NCBI RefSeq assembly: GCF_004122165.1
Contig: NZ_SBKO01000002.1
Span: forward strand, 248,001 to 312,000
Reading direction: 5' to 3'
Source of the DNA: Flavobacterium amnicola
GTDB lineage: Bacteria > Bacteroidota > Bacteroidia > Flavobacteriales > Flavobacteriaceae
DNA length: 64,000 nucleotides
Shown piece after piece: positions 44,828-54,582 of this stretch. The translations under genes were made by a program, and so were the position numbers. Numbering within the stretch: position 1 is the first letter of the stretch; every line of letters begins with the position of its first letter. Under the pieces are notes generated by a model, which ran no database searches, had not been told where the DNA came from, and saw nothing but the letters and a program-made list of their open reading frames with translations.

Positions 44828-46228
44828 ATGCAAAAATTTCAATTACATACAAACTACAAACAAATTCTTACGGACACTATTACGCCGGTAAGTGTTTATT
44901 TAAAAATTAGAGATAAATTTCCGAATAGCCTTTTGCTTGAAAGCAATGATTACCACAGTAGTGACAATAGTTTTTCTTACATCTGCTGCAATCCAATAGC
45001 AAGTATAAAAGTAGAAAATGAAAGCATTGTAACTACTTTACCAGATGGTCGAACAACAATGAATGTCATTAAAAGTCCAGAAAAAGTAATAGAAAGTATT
45101 CAGCAGTTTGCGTCACAATTCGAATGTTCCAACACTGATTTTAAATTCATCAATAATGGCTTATTTGGCTATATCGCGTATGATGCCGTTCGTTATTTCG
45201 AAAAGGTGACTATTGAGAAAAAAGCATCCGATTTACAAATTCCAGACATTTTTTACTCGGTTTATCAGAATATCATTGCTATCAATCATTTTAAAAATGA
45301 GGCCTATATTTTCTGTCACAGTATTGACAATCAAAACAATATTGCCGAAATTGAACAGTTAATCCAATCTAAAAACTTTGCTTCTTATTCGTTTCGTAAA
45401 GAAGGAAATACGATTTCAAACTTAACGGATGATGATTTCAAAAACAATGTGACTATTGCCAAAAAACACTGTTTCCGTGGCGATGTTTTTCAATTGGTAC
45501 TTTCCCGAAGATTCACGCAAGGATTCAAAGGTGATGAATTCAATGTATACCGCGCCTTAAGAAGTATAAACCCTTCTCCTTACCTATTCTTTTTCGATTA
45601 TGGAAATTTCAAAATCATGGGATCTTCACCTGAAGCTCAGTTGGTCATCCACAACAAAAAAGCGGAAATCCATCCAATCGCCGGAACCTTTAAACGAACA
45701 AGAAATGACAAACAGGATGCACTTTTGGCGAAACAATTATCGGAAGATCCTAAAGAAAACAGCGAACACGTCATGTTAGTCGATTTGGCTAGAAACGATT
45801 TAAGCAGAAACAGTAATGATGTTACAGTCGAAAAATACCGAGAAGTACAGTATTTCTCACACGTCATCCATCTTGTATCCAAAGTATCGGGAAGGCTAAA
45901 ATCAGAAATACCATCAATGCAAGTGGTTGCAGACACCTTTCCTGCTGGAACTTTATCCGGAGCACCAAAACACAAAGCCTTACAACTCATCGAAAGCATA
46001 GAAAATACTAATCGGACATTTTATGGTGGCGCTATTGGTTTTATGGATTTTGATGGTAACTTTAACCATGCGATTATGATTCGTACATTTTTAAGCAAAA
46101 ATCACCAATTGCATTACCAAGCTGGAGCCGGAATTGTTGCCAGTTCCAATGAAGAGGACGAAATGCAGGAAGTTTATCATAAATTAGGTGCTTTGAATAC
46201 AGCATTAGAACTAGCGGAAACCATTTAA
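44828..46228 (+). CDS. trpE: Anthranilate synthase component I
   Basis: 466 residues from the ATG at 44828. N-terminal domain with LLESNDYHSSDNSFSYICCNP, the Ser-rich segment for tryptophan feedback binding; chorismate-binding domain with GDVFQLVLSRRF, IMGSSPEAQL, IHPIAGTFKRTRN, EHVMLVDLARNDL, GTLSGAPKHKALQLI and YGGAIGFMDFDGN. It makes anthranilate from chorismate with ammonia from TrpG. The frame is open to a TTG at 44783, but that lies within the terminator stem, so the ATG is right. First gene of trpEGDCFBA. Confidence 0.96.
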   Translation: MQKFQLHTNYKQILTDTITPVSVYLKIRDKFPNSLLLESNDYHSSDNSFSYICCNPIASIKVENESIVTTLPDGRTTMNVIKSPEKVIESIQQFASQFECSNTDFKFINNGLFGYIAYDAVRYFEKVTIEKKASDLQIPDIFYSVYQNIIAINHFKNEAYIFCHSIDNQNNIAEIEQLIQSKNFASYSFRKEGNTISNLTDDDFKNNVTIAKKHCFRGDVFQLVLSRRFTQGFKGDEFNVYRALRSINPSPYLFFFDYGNFKIMGSSPEAQLVIHNKKAEIHPIAGTFKRTRNDKQDALLAKQLSEDPKENSEHVMLVDLARNDLSRNSNDVTVEKYREVQYFSHVIHLVSKVSGRLKSEIPSMQVVADTFPAGTLSGAPKHKALQLIESIENTNRTFYGGAIGFMDFDGNFNHAIMIRTFLSKNHQLHYQAGAGIVASSNEEDEMQEVYHKLGALNTALELAETI

Positions 46229-46238
46229 AAGAAAAACC

Positions 46239-46808
46239 ATGAAAAAGATAGTAGTCATAGACAATTACGATAGTTTCACTTACAATTTAGTGCATTATTT
46301 GGAAGATTTAAATTGTGATGTTACGGTTTTTCGTAACGATGAATTTTATATTGATGAGCTTAAAAACTTCGATAAAATTCTGCTTTCTCCCGGTCCTGGA
46401 ATTCCTGATGAAGCTGGAATGCTGAAAGAAGTCATCACAACATATGCGACTACCAAAAGTATTCTTGGGGTTTGCCTAGGTCAGCAAGCCATAGGGGAAG
46501 TTTTCGGCGGAAGCCTCACCAATCTTGAAAAAGTATATCATGGCGTGGCTACCCATGTTAACATTGTTGTTGATGATGAAAAACTTTTTACTGGTTTAGA
46601 AAAGCAAATTGAAGTGGGACGCTACCATTCCTGGGTAGTCAATACGGCCGATTTTCCTGATGCTTTAGAAATTACTTCTGTAGATGAAAACGGTCAAATT
46701 ATGTCCCTCCGACATAAAACGTTCGATGTTCGCGGCGTGCAATACCACCCAGAGAGCGTTCTCACGCCCCACGGAAAGAAAATACTGGAAAATTGGCTAA
46801 GTAGCTAA
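46239..46808 (+). CDS. trpG: Anthranilate synthase component II (glutamine amidotransferase)
   Basis: 189 residues. Class I glutamine amidotransferase triad: LGVCLGQQAIGEVFGG with the nucleophile Cys, and the HPES His/Glu pair in VQYHPESVLTPHG. Start VVIDNYDSFTYNLVHYL is characteristic of TrpG/PabA. It releases ammonia for TrpE; it might also serve PabB, since the families overlap. Ten bases after trpE. Confidence 0.95.
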   Translation: MKKIVVIDNYDSFTYNLVHYLEDLNCDVTVFRNDEFYIDELKNFDKILLSPGPGIPDEAGMLKEVITTYATTKSILGVCLGQQAIGEVFGGSLTNLEKVYHGVATHVNIVVDDEKLFTGLEKQIEVGRYHSWVVNTADFPDALEITSVDENGQIMSLRHKTFDVRGVQYHPESVLTPHGKKILENWLSS

Positions 46809-46896
46809 TTAACAAAAAAACTATATCGAAAATAACATTCGTTTTAGGCTCCAAAAAGTCTAAAGCCTAGCCCAACTTATTTCTAATTTAAATCCT

Positions 46897-47889
46897 ATGA
46901 AGGCAATTTTAAACAGACTCATACAACACGAAACGTTATCCAAACAAGAAGCCAAAAATGTGCTGATAAATATTTCCAACGGACTTTACAATCCTGCACA
47001 AATTGCAAGTTTCTTGACAGTATACATGATGCGAAATATCACCATTGAAGAACTTTCCGGATTCCGAGAAGCCTTATTGGAATTGTGCATTTCAATTGAT
47101 TTATCCCATTATAATACCATCGACTTGTGCGGTACTGGCGGGGATGGAAAAGACACTTTCAACATCTCTACATTGGCTTCATTTGTGACGGCAGGCGCTG
47201 GAATTCATGTTGCAAAACACGGAAACTATGGTGTTTCTTCCATTTCAGGATCCAGTAATGTTCTGGAAACTCTCGGAATCAAATTCAGCAATGACAAAGA
47301 TTTTCTCGAAAAATGTATCGATCAGGCAGGCATTTGCGTCCTTCATGCTCCCCTATTTCATCCTGCTATGAAAAATGTAGCCCCTATCCGAAAAGAATTA
47401 GCGGTAAAAACCTTCTTTAATATGTTAGGTCCCATGGTGAATCCTTCCTTTCCCAAGAATCAGTTAGTAGGTGTTTTCAATTTGGAATTGGCCAGAATGT
47501 ATGCTTATTTGTATCAAAATACTGATGCAAATTTCACCATTTTACACAGTTTAGACGGTTATGACGAAATTTCACTAACAGGCAATACCAAAACCATTTC
47601 CAATACGATGGAAAGCATGTTAAGACCTGAAAATTTCGGTGTAGATCAACTGCAACAAATTGACATTCAAGGAGGGACAACTATCGAGGAATCAGCCTCC
47701 ATTTTTATGAACATTCTATCCGGAAAAGGGTCCGATGCACAAAACAATGTGGTTTGTGCCAATGCCGGAATGGCCATTGCTACCGTAACTAAATGCTCAC
47801 CAATAGAAGGATTTGCTATTGCTAAAGAAAGTCTATTATACGGAAATGCATTAGAAAAATTCAAAAAACTACAACAATTAAGCCAATAA
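46897..47889 (+). CDS. trpD: Anthranilate phosphoribosyltransferase
   Basis: 330 residues. The PRPP-binding motif DLCGTGGDGKDTFNIST, the KHGNYGVSSISGSSNVLETLG segment and HPAMKNVAPIRKELAVKTFFNMLGPMVNP anthranilate-site motif are all intact. It transfers phosphoribose to anthranilate. The 88-bp gap after trpG contains a weak hairpin (TAGGCT / AGCCTA, about 46844-46869) but no promoter. Confidence 0.96.
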   Translation: MKAILNRLIQHETLSKQEAKNVLINISNGLYNPAQIASFLTVYMMRNITIEELSGFREALLELCISIDLSHYNTIDLCGTGGDGKDTFNISTLASFVTAGAGIHVAKHGNYGVSSISGSSNVLETLGIKFSNDKDFLEKCIDQAGICVLHAPLFHPAMKNVAPIRKELAVKTFFNMLGPMVNPSFPKNQLVGVFNLELARMYAYLYQNTDANFTILHSLDGYDEISLTGNTKTISNTMESMLRPENFGVDQLQQIDIQGGTTIEESASIFMNILSGKGSDAQNNVVCANAGMAIATVTKCSPIEGFAIAKESLLYGNALEKFKKLQQLSQ

Positions 47890-47891
47890 CT

Positions 47892-48677
47892 ATGACCATT
47901 CTAGATAAAATTATTGCAGACAAAAAACGAGAAGTCGAATTAAAGAAATCTGTTATTTCTGCTTCTCAGTTAGAAAACACCGCCCTTTTCGGAAGTAGAA
48001 CCGTTTCTTTATCCAAACTTTTGAAAAATAGTCCTTCGGGAATTATTGCCGAACATAAGCGTCGTTCTCCATCTAAATCAGTAATTAGTCACAATTTTTC
48101 TGTGGAAGAAGTCGTGTTAGGCTACCAAAACGCTGGTGTCTCAGGAATTTCTGTCTTAACCGATGGAAAGTACTTTGGCGGTTCCTTAGACGATTTGCTT
48201 TTAGCAAAAGCCTGTACCTCTATCCCTTTATTAAGAAAAGAATTTATCATCGACGAGTATCAAATTGTAGAAGCCAAAGCCCACGGAGCCGATGTTATCT
48301 TACTCATTGCTGCTGTACTAACCCGTTCCGAAATCAAATATTTATCAGAATTTGCCCATTCTCTCGGATTAGAAGTATTATTAGAAGTCCATAACCGAGA
48401 AGAACTAGAAAAGTCAATCCTGCCTAGTCTAGACATGATTGGTGTTAACAATCGTAATTTGAAGACTTTTGAAGTAAACTTAGATTACAGCAAAGAATTG
48501 GCACCATACATTCCTGACGAATTTGTAAAAGTCTCCGAAAGCGGTATCAGCACTACCGAAGCTATCAAAGAATTACAATCCTTTGGTTACCAAGGCTTCT
48601 TAATCGGTGAAAACTTTATGAAAAACGATAATGTTGGTAAAGCCACCAAGGAATTCATTAACAATTTAATCCGATAA
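47892..48677 (+). CDS. trpC: Indole-3-glycerol-phosphate synthase
   Basis: 261 residues, a TIM barrel. IIAEHKRRSPSKSVIS with the catalytic Lys, GISVLTDGKYFGGSLDDL, LLRKEFIIDEYQIVEA, DVILLIAAVL, IGVNNRNLKTFEVN and VSESGI mark the active site. Separate from trpF, unlike the enterobacterial fusion. Two bases after trpD. Confidence 0.96.
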   Translation: MTILDKIIADKKREVELKKSVISASQLENTALFGSRTVSLSKLLKNSPSGIIAEHKRRSPSKSVISHNFSVEEVVLGYQNAGVSGISVLTDGKYFGGSLDDLLLAKACTSIPLLRKEFIIDEYQIVEAKAHGADVILLIAAVLTRSEIKYLSEFAHSLGLEVLLEVHNREELEKSILPSLDMIGVNNRNLKTFEVNLDYSKELAPYIPDEFVKVSESGISTTEAIKELQSFGYQGFLIGENFMKNDNVGKATKEFINNLIR

Positions 48678-48680
48678 ACC

Positions 48681-49286
48681 ATGAAACTCAAGATTTGTGG
48701 GATGAAATATCCCAATAATATTCTAGAAACAGCCCAATTAAAGCCGGACTATCTCGGATTTATCTTCTATGAGAAGTCTCCACGTTACTTTTATGGTGGA
48801 CTTCCAACAATCAACCCTTCCATTCAAAAAGTGGGGGTTTTTGTTAATGCTTCTCTGGAAGAAATTCTAGCCAAAATCAAGCAGTATGACCTTCAAATAA
48901 TACAGTTGCACGGTAATGAATCTCCCGAATTCTGCCATTTGCTAAAACATATCAATACTACAATTATTAAAGTTTTCGCTGTTGATGATGCCTTCGAGTT
49001 TTCTCAAATCTATCCATATGAAAGCGTTTGTGATTACTTTTTATTTGATACCAAGGGCAAAAATCCTGGTGGTAACGGCACCTCTTTCAACTGGCAGTTA
49101 TTACAACAATATCCGTCGAAAAAGCCTTTTTTTCTTAGTGGAGGCATTGGTTTAGAGGATATTGAAAAAATCAAACAACTCAATTTGCCTATTCATGCAA
49201 TCGATGTCAACAGCAAATTTGAAAGCCTACCCGGATTAAAAAACAGACAACAACTAATATTATTACAAGATGAATTACAAAGTTAA
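48681..49286 (+). CDS. trpF: Phosphoribosylanthranilate isomerase
   Basis: 201 residues. [11 protein letters not shown] with the catalytic Cys, [54 protein letters not shown] with catalytic Asp, and [12 protein letters not shown]. Three bases after trpC; its last 17 nt overlap trpB. Confidence 0.96.
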   Translation: MKLKICGMKYPNNILETAQLKPDYLGFIFYEKSPRYFYGGLPTINPSIQKVGVFVNASLEEILAKIKQYDLQIIQLHGNESPEFCHLLKHINTTIIKVFAVDDAFEFSQIYPYESVCDYFLFDTKGKNPGGNGTSFNWQLLQQYPSKKPFFLSGGIGLEDIEKIKQLNLPIHAIDVNSKFESLPGLKNRQQLILLQDELQS

Positions 49287-50448
49287 CGAACAAGGTTTTT
49301 ATGGTGATTTTGGAGGGTCGTTTATTCCTGAAATGCTCTATCCTAATGTGGAAGAATTACGTCAAAATTATCTTAATTATATTGAAGATCCTGAATTTCA
49401 GGCCGAGTTCCAACAATTACTAAAGGATTATGTTGGACGTCCTACGCCACTCTATTTTGCCGAACGATTATCTGCTAAATACAACACTAAAATCTATCTC
49501 AAAAGAGAAGATTTATGCCATACGGGAGCGCATAAAATCAACAATACCATCGGACAGATTCTGATGGCAAAACGATTAGGCAAAACCCGCATCATTGCGG
49601 AAACCGGCGCGGGTCAACATGGTGTTGCCACAGCAACGGTCTGTGCATTAATGGGTTTGGAATGTATTGTTTATATGGGTGAAGTCGATATTGAGCGACA
49701 AGCCCCAAATGTTGCCCGAATGAAAATGCTCGGAGCGGAAGTCCGTCCCGCAACTTCTGGGTCGAAAACATTAAAAGACGCTACCAATGAAGCCATTAGG
49801 GATTGGATTAATAATCCAGTCGACACCTATTACATCATTGGTTCGGTCGTGGGACCTCATCCTTATCCCGATATGGTGGCGCGGTTTCAAAGTGTGATTT
49901 CTGCCGAAATGAAACAGCAATTACAGGAAAAAGAAAACCGTTCCAACCCCGATTATGTTATCGCTTGTGTGGGTGGCGGAAGCAATGCCGCTGGTGCTTT
50001 TTATCATTTTTTGGATGAAAAGGTACAACTCATTGCCGTGGAAGCTGCAGGAAAAGGAGTTCATTCGGGTGAAAGTGCCGCAACATCGGCATTAGGTAAA
50101 ATAGGGATTATTCACGGAAGTAAAACCCTTTTAATGCAAACCGAAGATGGCCAAATTACTGAACCTTACTCTATTTCGGCAGGATTGGATTATCCGGGAG
50201 TTGGACCGTTACACGCTCATTTGTTTGCATCAAAAAGAGCAGAATTCATAGCGATTACCGATGAAGAAGCCATGACTGCTGGACTCCACTTATGCAAAAC
50301 AGAAGGCATTATTCCAGCTATCGAAACCGCTCATGCTTTGGCTGTTTTAGACCAAAAACAATTTAATCCCAATGATATCGTCATCATCAACCTTTCTGGT
50401 CGTGGCGACAAGGATTTGAATACTTATATTAACTATTTTGACTTTTAA
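49270..50448 (+). CDS. trpB: Tryptophan synthase beta chain
   Basis: 392 residues. PLP lysine in [36 protein letters not shown], the phosphate loop [11 protein letters not shown], and [14 protein letters not shown]; the C-terminus has LSGRGDKDL. It condenses indole with serine. Starts inside trpF (17-nt overlap) and ends one base before trpA, so the last genes are translationally coupled. Confidence 0.97.
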   Translation: MNYKVNEQGFYGDFGGSFIPEMLYPNVEELRQNYLNYIEDPEFQAEFQQLLKDYVGRPTPLYFAERLSAKYNTKIYLKREDLCHTGAHKINNTIGQILMAKRLGKTRIIAETGAGQHGVATATVCALMGLECIVYMGEVDIERQAPNVARMKMLGAEVRPATSGSKTLKDATNEAIRDWINNPVDTYYIIGSVVGPHPYPDMVARFQSVISAEMKQQLQEKENRSNPDYVIACVGGGSNAAGAFYHFLDEKVQLIAVEAAGKGVHSGESAATSALGKIGIIHGSKTLLMQTEDGQITEPYSISAGLDYPGVGPLHAHLFASKRAEFIAITDEEAMTAGLHLCKTEGIIPAIETAHALAVLDQKQFNPNDIVIINLSGRGDKDLNTYINYFDF

Positions 50449-50449
50449 T

Positions 50450-51211
50450 ATGAACAGAATCAATCAAAAATTAAACGAAAATAAAAAACTGCTATCGATC
50501 TATTTCACAGCAGGTTTCCCAAATCTTAACGATACCGTTTCCATTATTGAAGAATTAGAAAAAAGTGGTGTCGATATGATTGAAATAGGCTTACCGTTCA
50601 GTGATCCGCTAGCCGATGGCCCCACAATTCAAGAGAGTTCGACTATAGCTTTGGCTAATGGGATGACTACAGAATTGTTATTTGAACAGTTAAAAAACAT
50701 TCGAAAAACCGTACAAATTCCACTCTTAATTATGGGCTATTTTAATCCGATCTTGCAATTTGGTATCGAGAAATTTTGTCAAAAATGTGCGGCTATTGGC
50801 ATCGACGGATTGATCATTCCGGACCTTCCTGTAGATGTTTTTGAAAAGGAGTTTCAATCCATTTTTGCACAGTATAACTTGAAAAACATCTTCTTGATAA
50901 CGCCACAAACTTCCGTGGAACGCATCCAAAAAATTGATGCCATTTCCGATAGTTTTATTTATATGGTTAGTAGCTCTAGCACTACTGGAAGTCAAAATTC
51001 TTTCGGAGAAATACAAAAAAATTACTTTGAACGAATTGCTAAAATGAACCTAAAAAACCCTCAAATTGTAGGTTTTGGCATTTCAAATTCAGATACATTT
51101 TCACAAGCTATCAAGTATCAAAAAGGAGCCATTATTGGAAGTTCTTTTGTAAATTATCTTAAGAGCAATGCAATTTCATCGATAGCAAAATATATTAAAC
51201 TAATTATTTAG
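50450..51211 (+). CDS. trpA: Tryptophan synthase alpha chain
   Basis: 253 residues from the ATG at 50450, the base after the trpB stop. Catalytic Glu in VDMIEIGLPFSDPLADGPTIQ, Asp in GIDGLIIPDLPVD, the VSSSSTTGSQ loop and VGFGISNSDT. It splits indole-glycerol phosphate and channels indole to TrpB. A TTG at 50438 would give a longer frame overlapping trpB; the ATG is favoured by family alignment (INQKLNENKKLLSIYFTAGFP). No terminator was seen in the 238 bp after it, which is AT-rich and otherwise empty until the TetR operators. Confidence 0.96.
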   Translation: MNRINQKLNENKKLLSIYFTAGFPNLNDTVSIIEELEKSGVDMIEIGLPFSDPLADGPTIQESSTIALANGMTTELLFEQLKNIRKTVQIPLLIMGYFNPILQFGIEKFCQKCAAIGIDGLIIPDLPVDVFEKEFQSIFAQYNLKNIFLITPQTSVERIQKIDAISDSFIYMVSSSSTTGSQNSFGEIQKNYFERIAKMNLKNPQIVGFGISNSDTFSQAIKYQKGAIIGSSFVNYLKSNAISSIAKYIKLII

Positions 51212-51387
51212 TATTATTACTTTAAATACATAATTTTAAGCAATTTAAATTATTAATATAGATTTTATTTATGATAAAAAAAAGATACTTTTCATCATTT
51301 TAAAGTCTATTATTTTCACAAGTACCCACCTTTTTTTCAACTATAAAAGAACCAATTTTATTTAGTTAAAAAAAGGTTAAAATTAAA

Positions 51388-51425
51388 TTAAACAAACGTT
51401 TAATTTAAACAAACGTTTAAATTTG
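51388..51425 (+). promoter_or_regulatory. Tandem TetR operators and promoter of the efflux operon
   Basis: TTAAACAAACGTTTAA occurs at 51388-51403 and 51405-51420 (identical, 17 bp apart); each copy is a near-palindrome. The -7 element TAAATTTG (51418-51425) overlaps the end of the second copy, and the tetR ATG follows 24 nt later, so binding should block transcription. Confidence 0.75.
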
Positions 51426-51449
51426 TAGCGATTTTAAAAATCATTACAC

Positions 51450-52073
51450 ATGACTGATTTTAATGACAAACAAATTGAGATACTTTTAGTGGCTGAAAAA
51501 CTTTTTTCGGACCATGGTTTTGACGGTACTTCGATAAGAGACATTGCCAAAGAAGCGAACATCAATATTGCAATGATATCCTATTATTTTGGTTCGAAAG
51601 AAAAGTTACTAGAAGCATTAATCATCAACCGAATTTCAGACCTCCGTTTGCAAATGGAAAATCTTTTCAAAAAGGAACTATCCCCTTTCGAAAAAATTGA
51701 CAAACTAATCGAATTGTACATCACCCGTATTAATAAAAATTGTGGTGTGTATCAAATTATACACTTTGAAATTATGTCCAGAAAAAGAGACATCAATTAC
51801 GAAGCATTTAACGAAGTAAAAAAATACAATTTACAGGTTTTAAAGAACATCATTGAAGAAGGCCAATTGAAAGGACTTTTTACACAAAACGTAAACGTGG
51901 CTTTAATTCCTCCGACAATTATGGGAACATATTTCCACTTCCAAATGAACAAACCATTTTACGCTGACTTGTTTGATTTGAAAACTAAGGACGATTTTAA
52001 TAATTACGTTGTGAACGATTTGACAAAACACATTCAACAAACCATCAGAGCACTTTTAACATATGAAAATTAA
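51450..52073 (+). CDS. TetR family regulator of the efflux operon
   Basis: 207 residues. N-terminal HTH: EKLFSDHGFDGTSIRDIAKEANINIAMISYYFGSKEKLLEALI, the classic TetR pattern with the YYFGSKE turn; the C-terminal ligand domain is of the CecR/YbiH-like group. Shares 11 nt with the tolC-like gene. Probably represses its own operon through the tandem sites upstream. Confidence 0.92.
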   Translation: MTDFNDKQIEILLVAEKLFSDHGFDGTSIRDIAKEANINIAMISYYFGSKEKLLEALIINRISDLRLQMENLFKKELSPFEKIDKLIELYITRINKNCGVYQIIHFEIMSRKRDINYEAFNEVKKYNLQVLKNIIEEGQLKGLFTQNVNVALIPPTIMGTYFHFQMNKPFYADLFDLKTKDDFNNYVVNDLTKHIQQTIRALLTYEN

Positions 52074-53388
52074 TAAATACATCCCGATAATACTTTTCTT
52101 AGTTGGAATCGTGATGGGACATTCCCAAGAAAGAAAGGTGCTTTCACTTAAAGAAGCCATTTCGATTGCCACAACAAAAAGCAATGAAGCTACATTATTC
52201 AATTTGAAAGTCAATACTTCAAAATTGGAAATGGAAACCATGAAAAACAATCAGTACCCTAGTGTAAAGCTTTCGGGGCAGTTTTTACAATTAACAAACG
52301 CTAATGTTGATTCCAATCTTAATTCTGGAAGTACTTCAACTGAAAAAAGCGACCCAATAAAAGTCAGTCAATTATTTTTAGGTCAAGCCAATGTTTCTAT
52401 GCCAATTTTTAATGGCTTTAAGTTAAAAAATAGCATTTTGGCTTCAGAAAACGTATACAAATCGGAAACTTTTTCAGCAACGCATACTAAAGAGCAATTA
52501 GCCATTCATGTAGTGGAGCTATTTGCTAAACTGTACCAAGCACAAGAAATGGCGGCACTAATTACAGAAAACCTTAAAAGTGCGCAACAACGTACCAAAG
52601 ATTTTTCGGCAATGGTAGACAACGGTTTGATGGCTCGAAATGATTTATTGAAAGCACAATTACAGGAATCAAATATTCAACTTTCGTTAGAAAGTGCCCA
52701 TAAAAATGTAAATGTGATCAACTACCAAATGGTAACCCTATTACAATTACCGGAAAACACTAAAATCGAAATTGATATTGAAACTATTAAAAACGATATG
52801 GCCAAAAATCAAAATGTAGTTCTAAATGGACAAAGAAGCGATTTGGAAGCTTTAAATTTCAAACAAAAAGCATCAGAAGCTGGCATACAGATTGCCAAAA
52901 GTGGTTATTATCCTTCATTAGCTTTAGTAGGTGGTTATATTGCTTTCGATTTGAAAGATGTGATGTCAGTTAGTAACGCGATGAATGTTGGAATTGGATT
53001 AAGTTATGATTTGGCTTCGATTTTCAAAAATGGAAAAGAAGTCAAATTAGCTAAAAGCAAAGTGGAACAAACCAAAGCTGCAGTTGCCATATTAACCGAT
53101 AAAATCAAAGAAGAAACACAAGAAGCACAAGAAAATTACAATCTTTGCTTGAAACAAAATATAGTGTATACCAAAGCGGTAGAACAAGCGACAGAAAATT
53201 ACAGAATTGTAAAAGACAAGTACGACAATAGTTTATCAACAACCAACGATTTATTAGAAGCGGATGTGCAACAACTTCAAACGAAAATAAATTTAGCACT
53301 ATCACAAGCCGATATTGCCTTAAAATACTATCAATTACAATTTGTAGCTGGAAAATTAATCAACTCATTCAATCTTTCTCAAAACTAA
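52063..53388 (+). CDS. TolC family outer-membrane efflux protein
   Basis: 441 residues with signal peptide (YIPIILFLVGIVMGHSQ). Two OEP repeats of long amphipathic helices: LSLKEAISIATTKSNEATLFNLKVNTSKLEMETMKNNQYPSV and the matching second half ADLEALNFKQKASEAGIQIAKSGYYPSLALVGGYIAFD. The trimer should form the outer-membrane channel for the EmrAB-like pump encoded next. Start overlaps the tetR end. Confidence 0.92.
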   Translation: MKINKYIPIILFLVGIVMGHSQERKVLSLKEAISIATTKSNEATLFNLKVNTSKLEMETMKNNQYPSVKLSGQFLQLTNANVDSNLNSGSTSTEKSDPIKVSQLFLGQANVSMPIFNGFKLKNSILASENVYKSETFSATHTKEQLAIHVVELFAKLYQAQEMAALITENLKSAQQRTKDFSAMVDNGLMARNDLLKAQLQESNIQLSLESAHKNVNVINYQMVTLLQLPENTKIEIDIETIKNDMAKNQNVVLNGQRSDLEALNFKQKASEAGIQIAKSGYYPSLALVGGYIAFDLKDVMSVSNAMNVGIGLSYDLASIFKNGKEVKLAKSKVEQTKAAVAILTDKIKEETQEAQENYNLCLKQNIVYTKAVEQATENYRIVKDKYDNSLSTTNDLLEADVQQLQTKINLALSQADIALKYYQLQFVAGKLINSFNLSQN

Positions 53389-53400
53389 ATAGTCATCCCG

Positions 53401-54480
53401 ATGGAAAAGAAAACAACAAACAAAAGATTCATATTAATTTTTGCAGTCTTTATCCTTTTAGGAGGAACTTACGGAATTTACAAATACATGCATTCGCTTG
53501 CACATGAAGAAACGGATGATGCTCAGATTGAGAAGAACATGAATCCTATAATTCCTAGAGTTGCTGGATATGTAACCAAAGTATACGTGAAGGACAATCA
53601 ATTTGTCAAAAAAGGCGATACGTTGTTCACGATTGACAATAGAGATTACTTAGTAAAAGTAGAAGAAGCCAAAGCCGCTTTTATTGTAGCGGAAGAAAAT
53701 TATGCAGTATCAAAAGCCGATATTGGAACCGCACAGGCGAATGTTTCAGTGTCTGATGCTAATGTACAATCGGCTGGAGGAAGCATTGAAACAGCTAAAA
53801 TAAGATTGAACAGAGCTTCCAACGATTACGAACGATATAACAATCTGTACAAAAATCATTCGATTACTAAACAACAATTCGAGCAGGCAGAGGCCGCAAA
53901 ATTGGAAGCAGAAAGCCAATTGAGAATTTTACAAGAACAACAAAAAGCAACGTCGTACCAAAAAACAGTAGCTTCCTCGCGATCTAACGTTTCAGCTAAA
54001 CAAGCAGAAGCAGCTGCCGCCAATATCAAACGTGCCAAAGCAGTTCTAGATGCCGCGCAATTGAATTTAAACTACACTGTGGTTACCGCTTCTATTGACG
54101 GACAAGTTTCGAAGATTGCCATTCAACCAGGACAATTCATTCAACCAGGACAATCGTTGTTTTATGTGATCAACAATCAAGAGGTTTGGGTGATTGCAAA
54201 TTTCAAAGAAACACAATTAAGCAAAATGGTAGAAGGTCAAAAAGTAACTATCAAAGTAGATGCATTTCCAGATACCGAATTTGAAGGTGCCATTGCTTCC
54301 TTTTCACCTGCAACAGGAGCTCGATTTTCAATTTTGCCTCCGGATAATGCGACAGGAAACTTTGTAAAAACCATTCAGCGTTTACCGGTTAAAATTAGCC
54401 TTAATGCCAGCAATGATGCTTCAAAAATGAAATTATTACGTCCCGGAATGAATGTGGATGTGGATGTGCATCTAAAATAA
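53401..54480 (+). CDS. HlyD/EmrA-type periplasmic adaptor
   Basis: 359 residues. One N-terminal helix (RFILIFAVFILLGGTYGIYKY), then ETDDAQIEKNMNPIIPRVAGYVTKVYVKDNQFVKKGDTLFTID (first biotinyl-lipoyl half), a coiled coil of about 130 residues rich in Ala, Glu, Gln, the second half VVTASIDGQVSKIAIQPGQFIQPGQSLF and a beta-barrel end. Domain order as in EmrA. It bridges the MFS pump and the TolC protein. 12 nt after the tolC gene. Confidence 0.93.
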   Translation: MEKKTTNKRFILIFAVFILLGGTYGIYKYMHSLAHEETDDAQIEKNMNPIIPRVAGYVTKVYVKDNQFVKKGDTLFTIDNRDYLVKVEEAKAAFIVAEENYAVSKADIGTAQANVSVSDANVQSAGGSIETAKIRLNRASNDYERYNNLYKNHSITKQQFEQAEAAKLEAESQLRILQEQQKATSYQKTVASSRSNVSAKQAEAAAANIKRAKAVLDAAQLNLNYTVVTASIDGQVSKIAIQPGQFIQPGQSLFYVINNQEVWVIANFKETQLSKMVEGQKVTIKVDAFPDTEFEGAIASFSPATGARFSILPPDNATGNFVKTIQRLPVKISLNASNDASKMKLLRPGMNVDVDVHLK

Positions 54481-54485
54481 TTTTT

Positions 54486-54566
54486 AGGAGCTGTTTCCTG
54501 CCATTCGCTATAATCTTTTTTCGTTAAAAAACTCAAAAAGGATTTCCGCTGCTGTCAGGGCTAGGG
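54486..54566. repeat. Structured intergenic repeat, second copy type
   Basis: Begins AGGAGCTGTTTCCTGCC, has an AT stem (ATCTTTTTTC... paired with AAAAAGGAT at about 54513-54543) and ends CGCTGCTGTCAGGGCTAGG. Layout resembles 26937-27048: G-rich start with TTTCC and GC, a central A/T hairpin, and a GC-containing 3' end. It sits inside the efflux operon between adaptor and pump genes. I recall closely similar intergenic elements from other Flavobacteria. Confidence 0.6.
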
Positions 54567-54582
54567 AATTCCGTTAAAAACA

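Noticed and set aside
45637..45999. Open frame on the minus strand inside trpE
   Set aside because: It is fully antisense to conserved chorismate-binding motifs, lacks promoter and known domain, and is explained by codon composition of trpE.
46844..46869. Weak hairpin between trpG and trpD considered as an internal terminator or promoter
   Set aside because: Six-bp stem, no T run and no TAnnTTTG element; the trp genes look like one transcript.
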